Shown here in pieces: positions 5,286-8,225 of a stretch of DNA of 8,225 bases. A program made the translations under genes and the position numbers. Each line of letters opens with the position of its first letter. Position 1 is the stretch's first letter. The DNA comes from Clostridia bacterium (GTDB taxonomy: Bacteria; Bacillota; Clostridia; Oscillospirales; CAG-382). Under the pieces are notes generated by a model. The model did not search any database, was not told the origin of the DNA, and saw only the letters and a list, made by a program, of their open reading frames with translations. The DNA lies in assembly GCA_017397605.1 (NCBI GenBank), contig JAFQII010000204.1, forward strand, positions 1-8,225. The letters run 5' to 3'.

Positions 5286-6485
5286 CTATTCCACAATTTC
5301 AAAAAACGTATCGGGTTTGTTGGGATCAAAGCACTCGTTTGCCCACATGAGGGTGACGAGGTCTTGGGTTTCGGAGAGGTTGATGATGTTATGGGTATAC
5401 CCCGGCAACATATGCACAGCTTGGATGTTTTCGCCGTCGACTTCAAAGTTCAGCACCTCGTCCGTGCCGAGTTTGCGTTGCTGAATGAGTCCGTGTCCCG
5501 AAACAACAATAAAGAACTCCCACTTGGTATTATGCCAATGCTGTCCTTTGGTAATCCCCGGCTTGGAAATATTGACGCTGAACTGACCGCATTTTTCGGT
5601 GCGAAGCAGCTCGGTAAAGCTTCCGCGCGCATCGATGTTCATGTTAAGCGGAAACGCGATTTTTTCCTTGGGCAAATAGGACAGATACGCGGAATACAGC
5701 TTTTTGGCAAAGGAGTTCTGCGGAATCTCGGGCATCGCAAGCGTCGCAGGCTGGTCGCGGAACGATTCCAGCAGACTCACGATCTCACCGAGCGTCACCT
5801 TGTGGGTGATCGGGGCGGCACAATACGCGCCGTTGTCGCACAGCACGGTGTCAATTCCATCGAACGTGCAGTGGTGTTCCCTGCCCTCCAGCGCGGCGAG
5901 CATCGCATCGACCAGATCGTCGATATAAAGCAGTTCAAGCTGAACGGACGGGTCGCTGACCGTAATCGGCAGGTCGTTTGCGATATTGTTACAGAAGGTC
6001 GCAACGGCGCTGTTGTAGTTGGGTCTGCACCATTTTCCGAATAGGTTGGGGAAACGGTAGACGAGAACCTTTGCGCCCGTTTCTTGCGCGTACGCAAAGA
6101 ACAGCTCCTCTCCTGCTTTTTTACTTCTGCCGTAGTCACTGTCATAGCGTCCGATCAGCGTTGCCTGAATGGATGAGGACAGCATGACGGGGCAGGTATT
6201 GCGGTATTTACGCAAGGTGTCAAGCAGTGTCGATGCAAAGCCAAAATTGCCCTGCATAAACTCTGACGCGTCCTTGGGACGGTTGACACCTGCAAGGTTA
6301 AACACAAAGTCCGCCCCCGCGCACGCTTCTTCCAACAAATCACGCGGCGAGTCGATATCATAGAGATACAGCTCGTCCACGGTCAGCGCGGGATGCGTTC
6401 TGTCTTTGCCGTCTTTGATGTTTTGCAGTGCGGCGGCGAGGTTTTTTCCTACAAATCCAGCCGCCCCTGTGATGAGTATGTTCAT
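5286..6485 (-). CDS. capF: CapF-type bifunctional epimerase/reductase for UDP-L-FucNAc synthesis
   Basis: A 399-residue two-domain cytosolic enzyme of the CapF/WbjC/FnlB family. In S. aureus CapF the C-terminal cupin performs C3 epimerisation of the CapE product and the N-terminal SDR domain reduces C4 with NADPH, giving UDP-6-deoxy-L-talose-type sugar for CapG. Here the Rossmann motif is TGAAGFVG (6-13), the SSS at 103-105 and Y118-GRS-K122 form the SDR catalytic site, and RFPNLFGKWCRPNYNSAV (144-161) is the family signature. The cupin starts near residue 280. It shows RGSFTELLRT (287-296), QHWHNTKWEFF (315-325) and PGYTHNI (361-367), with likely metal ligands among His316, His318, Glu323 and His365. 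AAGGA lies 9 nt before the ATG, and capE ends 19 nt upstream. The last 79 bp are repeated at 4145-4223. Confidence 0.95.
   Translation of the reverse strand: MNILITGAAGFVGKNLAAALQNIKDGKDRTHPALTVDELYLYDIDSPRDLLEEACAGADFVFNLAGVNRPKDASEFMQGNFGFASTLLDTLRKYRNTCPVMLSSSIQATLIGRYDSDYGRSKKAGEELFFAYAQETGAKVLVYRFPNLFGKWCRPNYNSAVATFCNNIANDLPITVSDPSVQLELLYIDDLVDAMLAALEGREHHCTFDGIDTVLCDNGAYCAAPITHKVTLGEIVSLLESFRDQPATLAMPEIPQNSFAKKLYSAYLSYLPKEKIAFPLNMNIDARGSFTELLRTEKCGQFSVNISKPGITKGQHWHNTKWEFFIVVSGHGLIQQRKLGTDEVLNFEVDGENIQAVHMLPGYTHNIINLSETQDLVTLMWANECFDPNKPDTFFEIVE
5288..5366. repeat. Direct repeat, intact-gene copy (capF 3' end)
   Basis: This segment forms the end of capF and recurs in the same orientation at 4145-4223 with three mismatches. 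Together the two copies flank the AT-rich acyltransferase gene at a spacing of 1143 bp. Similarity ends at the first base of the capF stop codon on one side and at 5366 on the other. Confidence 0.92.
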
Positions 6486-6504
6486 AGGGTGTTGTCCTTA
6501 TGAT

Positions 6505-7548
6505 TTACGCCATTTTGGCGAGTTCTTCCTGAATATACGCGAGTGATGCGATCTTTGCTTTGGTTTCCTCAACGTTCAACAGCGTCGTGTTGTTGGAGTT
6601 GAACTCCGTGAGCGTGTTACGCTCGGTATCGCCGTCGTTGAAATACTTGTCGTAGTTGAGTCCGCGGCTGTCGCAGGGAACGCGGTAGAAATTGCCCATA
6701 TCGATCGCGTGGGCGCATTCCTCGTTGGTCAGCAAGGTTTCGTACATCTTTTCGCCATGGCGGATGCCGATGACCTTGATCTTTTCCTTGTCGCCGCCAA
6801 AGAGCTCGCAAACTGCTTCTGCCTGCGTCTGAATGGTGCAAGCGGGCGCTTTTTGCACAAGGATATCGCCCGAGTTGCCGTGTTCAAATGCAAAAAGAAC
6901 GAGGTCAACCGCTTCGTCGAGGGACATGATGAAACGCGTCATGCTTCCGTCGGTAATCGTGATCGAGTTGCCGTTTTTGATCTGGTCGATCCACAACGGA
7001 ATGACCGAACCGCGGGAGCACATGACATTGCCGTAACGGGTACAGCAGATTTTGGTCTTATTGGGATCCACGGTACGAGACTTGGCGACAATGACCTTTT
7101 CCATCATGGCTTTGGAAGTGCCCATTGCGTTGACGGGGTAAGCCGCCTTATCGGTGGAAAGGCAAACGATGTTTTTGACGCCCGCTTCGATTGCAGCAGT
7201 CAGCACGTTCTCGGTGCCGAGAACGTTTGTCTTGACCGCTTCGATCGGAAAGAACTCGCACGACGGCACTTGCTTAAGCGCCGCAGCGTGGAAGATGTAG
7301 TCTACCCCGTGCATCGCGTTGCGGACGGACTGAATGTCGCGCACGTCCCCGATGTAGAATTTGATTTTTTCCGCCACCTCGGGCATCTTCGCCTGAAACT
7401 CGTGGCGCATGTCGTCCTGCTTCTTCTCGTCGCGCGAGAAAATGCGGATTTCCCCGATGTCCGTACGAAGGAATCGGTTGAGCACGGCGTTACCGAACGA
7501 CCCGGTCCCGCCGGTGATAAGTAGGGTTTTATTGGTGAAAAGCGACAT
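6505..7548 (-). CDS. capE: CapE-type UDP-GlcNAc 4,6-dehydratase (inverting, 5-/3-epimerising)
   Basis: A 347-residue cytosolic SDR of the CapE/WbjB/FnlA group. It converts UDP-GlcNAc to a 4-keto-6-deoxy intermediate with inverted C5 (and C3 epimers), the first step to UDP-L-FucNAc. The NADP-binding loop is TGGTGSFG (12-19), followed by FSRDEKKQDDMRHEF (37-51), typical of the family. STDKA (131-135) carries the Asp133-Lys134 pair. MGTSK (142-146) has Met where classical SDRs have the catalytic Tyr, as in S. aureus CapE. TRYGNVMCSRGSV (170-182) and GIRHGEKMYETL (261-272) are further signatures. Length equals the family norm, so it is intact. AGGAG lies 9 nt upstream of the ATG. A TATAAT at 7573-7578 could be a -10 box, but its -35 is poor; transcription may instead come through from the upstream acyltransferase gene. 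capF follows after 19 nt. Confidence 0.96.
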   Translation of the reverse strand: MSLFTNKTLLITGGTGSFGNAVLNRFLRTDIGEIRIFSRDEKKQDDMRHEFQAKMPEVAEKIKFYIGDVRDIQSVRNAMHGVDYIFHAAALKQVPSCEFFPIEAVKTNVLGTENVLTAAIEAGVKNIVCLSTDKAAYPVNAMGTSKAMMEKVIVAKSRTVDPNKTKICCTRYGNVMCSRGSVIPLWIDQIKNGNSITITDGSMTRFIMSLDEAVDLVLFAFEHGNSGDILVQKAPACTIQTQAEAVCELFGGDKEKIKVIGIRHGEKMYETLLTNEECAHAIDMGNFYRVPCDSRGLNYDKYFNDGDTERNTLTEFNSNNTTLLNVEETKAKIASLAYIQEELAKMA

Positions 7549-7662
7549 TGTTTTGTACTCCTGTATTTTTCTATTATAAAACTTTGGTATAGCAGAGTAT
7601 AAACTATTAACAACACTCTCGGATAAATCATTCTCTTTTCAAGTTGACTCTTTATATTCACT
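7549..7662. other. AT-rich spacer between acyltransferase and capE
   Basis: This 114-bp gap holds the capE ribosome binding site (AGGAG, 7558-7562) and a minus-strand TATAAT (7573-7578) that would give a leader of about 18 nt. No TTGACA-like hexamer lies 16-18 nt upstream of it. No terminator hairpin is visible for the upstream gene. Confidence 0.4.
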
Positions 7663-8225
7663 CTATGTATGCTTTCTTTTATATACAATTTTAAATATTT
7701 CTTCTTTGATCCTGCCACAAGTATCAATTAACCGGTGCATACCAATAGAAACCAAAAGAATCGCCGGAAGTGTAATTAAAAAAGAGAGCAACGCAGAGGC
7801 GTTATATGACAAAAACGGCCGCAAACCAATAAACAGAAAGGCTTCTAAACTTAACATTAGCGGCCAATGAATAGCGTATATCTCAAAAGAGTACTTGCCT
7901 AACATTATCCAAGGTTTCCAAGATAGCATTTTTTGCACAACGCTTGTTTTTGTAAAAGCAAATATAAGCATTGCCATCCCTAATCCACGCAACAACGATT
8001 TGTTTACTCCCGGAATAGAAAACCACCAAGAATAAAGAGGCGTCTTAAACATCGTACAACAGGAAAAATAAATACCTAGCGTATAGCATGCAATCAAACA
8101 TCCTCTTGTGTTTAAAAAGTCACAATAATACTTGCTAAAGATAGTTTGGCTTTTATTAAATTTTAAATCTGCAACAAACAATCCCATTATAAATGCCACA
8201 TAGTGCATATCTACCAGTGGTAGAC
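7663..8225 (-). CDS. Membrane acyltransferase, acyltransferase 3 family, C-terminal part (cut by window edge)
   Basis: The last 186 residues of a polytopic membrane protein are visible. The frame is open through the window edge, with residues LPLVD before the first Met, so that Met at 8208 is probably internal. MLGKYSFEIYAIHWPLML (107-124 of the visible part) is the strongly conserved late helix of acyltransferase 3 proteins, including the IYxxH His119. Hydrophobic helices flank it on both sides, and the tail KIVYKRKHT is basic and cytoplasmic-looking. It probably acylates sugars of the surface polysaccharide; acceptor and donor are unknown. The N-terminal helix with the essential His lies outside the window. 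The DNA is AT-rich like the acyltransferase at 4247-5263 and unlike capE, but the two proteins differ clearly in sequence. Confidence 0.88.
   Translation of the reverse strand, partial: LPLVDMHYVAFIMGLFVADLKFNKSQTIFSKYYCDFLNTRGCLIACYTLGIYFSCCTMFKTPLYSWWFSIPGVNKSLLRGLGMAMLIFAFTKTSVVQKMLSWKPWIMLGKYSFEIYAIHWPLMLSLEAFLFIGLRPFLSYNASALLSFLITLPAILLVSIGMHRLIDTCGRIKEEIFKIVYKRKHT

Noticed and set aside
4140..5366. Insertion sequence or transposon carrying the acyltransferase
   Set aside because: There is no transposase and no terminal inverted repeat. The flanking repeats are direct, 79 bp, and part of capF, which points to homologous recombination or duplication rather than transposition.
5264..5446. 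N-terminal extension of the acyltransferase frame
   Set aside because: It overlaps the end of capF in another frame, is not hydrophobic, and a proper ribosome binding site precedes the Met at 5263.
6709..7524. 271-codon plus-strand open frame
   Set aside because: It lies opposite capE, whose family motifs are complete. The plus-strand product resembles nothing I recognise.
7573..7601. Promoter for capE from the TATAAT at 7573-7578
   Set aside because: The hexamer 17 nt upstream is TATACT, not close to TTGACA, so the call is too weak to list as a promoter.

Overview
The window reads as chromosomal DNA of a Gram-positive, Clostridia-like (Bacillota) bacterium. This is inferred from strong AGGAG-type ribosome binding sites, a consensus sigma-A promoter, a classic hairpin plus U-tract terminator, and the protein families present. 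I cannot name a species. Every gene I can support lies on the minus strand, so transcription runs from high to low coordinates.

Right part (about 8225 to 3783): a piece of a surface-polysaccharide locus. In transcription order it holds the end of one membrane acyltransferase (7663 to the window edge), capE (6505-7548), capF (5286-6485), a second membrane acyltransferase (4247-5263), a broken copy of the capF 3' end (4140-4223), a small unrecognised gene (3825-4124), and a terminator (3783-3811). CapE and CapF are the first two enzymes of UDP-N-acetyl-L-fucosamine synthesis from UDP-GlcNAc. The third enzyme, the CapG-type 2-epimerase, is not in the window. The two acyltransferases probably decorate the polysaccharide or its building blocks. 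They sit in strikingly AT-rich DNA, whereas capE and capF are GC-richer, so the locus is a mosaic. The 79-bp repeat of the capF 3' end (76 of 79 bases identical) on both sides of the second acyltransferase looks like the scar of a cassette exchange.

Left part (3761 to 1): a different, housekeeping-like set of enzymes. A near-perfect promoter (3733-3761) starts a unit with a peptidase S51-like protein (3037-3702) and a GNAT acetyltransferase (2577-3023). After a 296-bp gap containing a large inverted repeat (2290-2398) come a putative zinc-metallopeptidase-like protein (1453-2280), a RimJ/RimL-type GNAT (846-1448), a HAD-superfamily protein (101-838), and the first 34 codons of an MTA/SAH nucleosidase-like gene (104 to the window edge). 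The last four genes are spaced 4 and 7 nt apart and then overlap by 4 nt, so they are almost certainly co-transcribed. Whether the 3733 promoter also serves them across the gap cannot be decided from sequence.

The most notable items are the duplicated capF 3' end flanking an AT-rich acyltransferase, the large palindrome next to the start of the metallopeptidase-like gene, and that unrecognised HEFLH protein. I see no CRISPR array, transposase, tRNA or rRNA.
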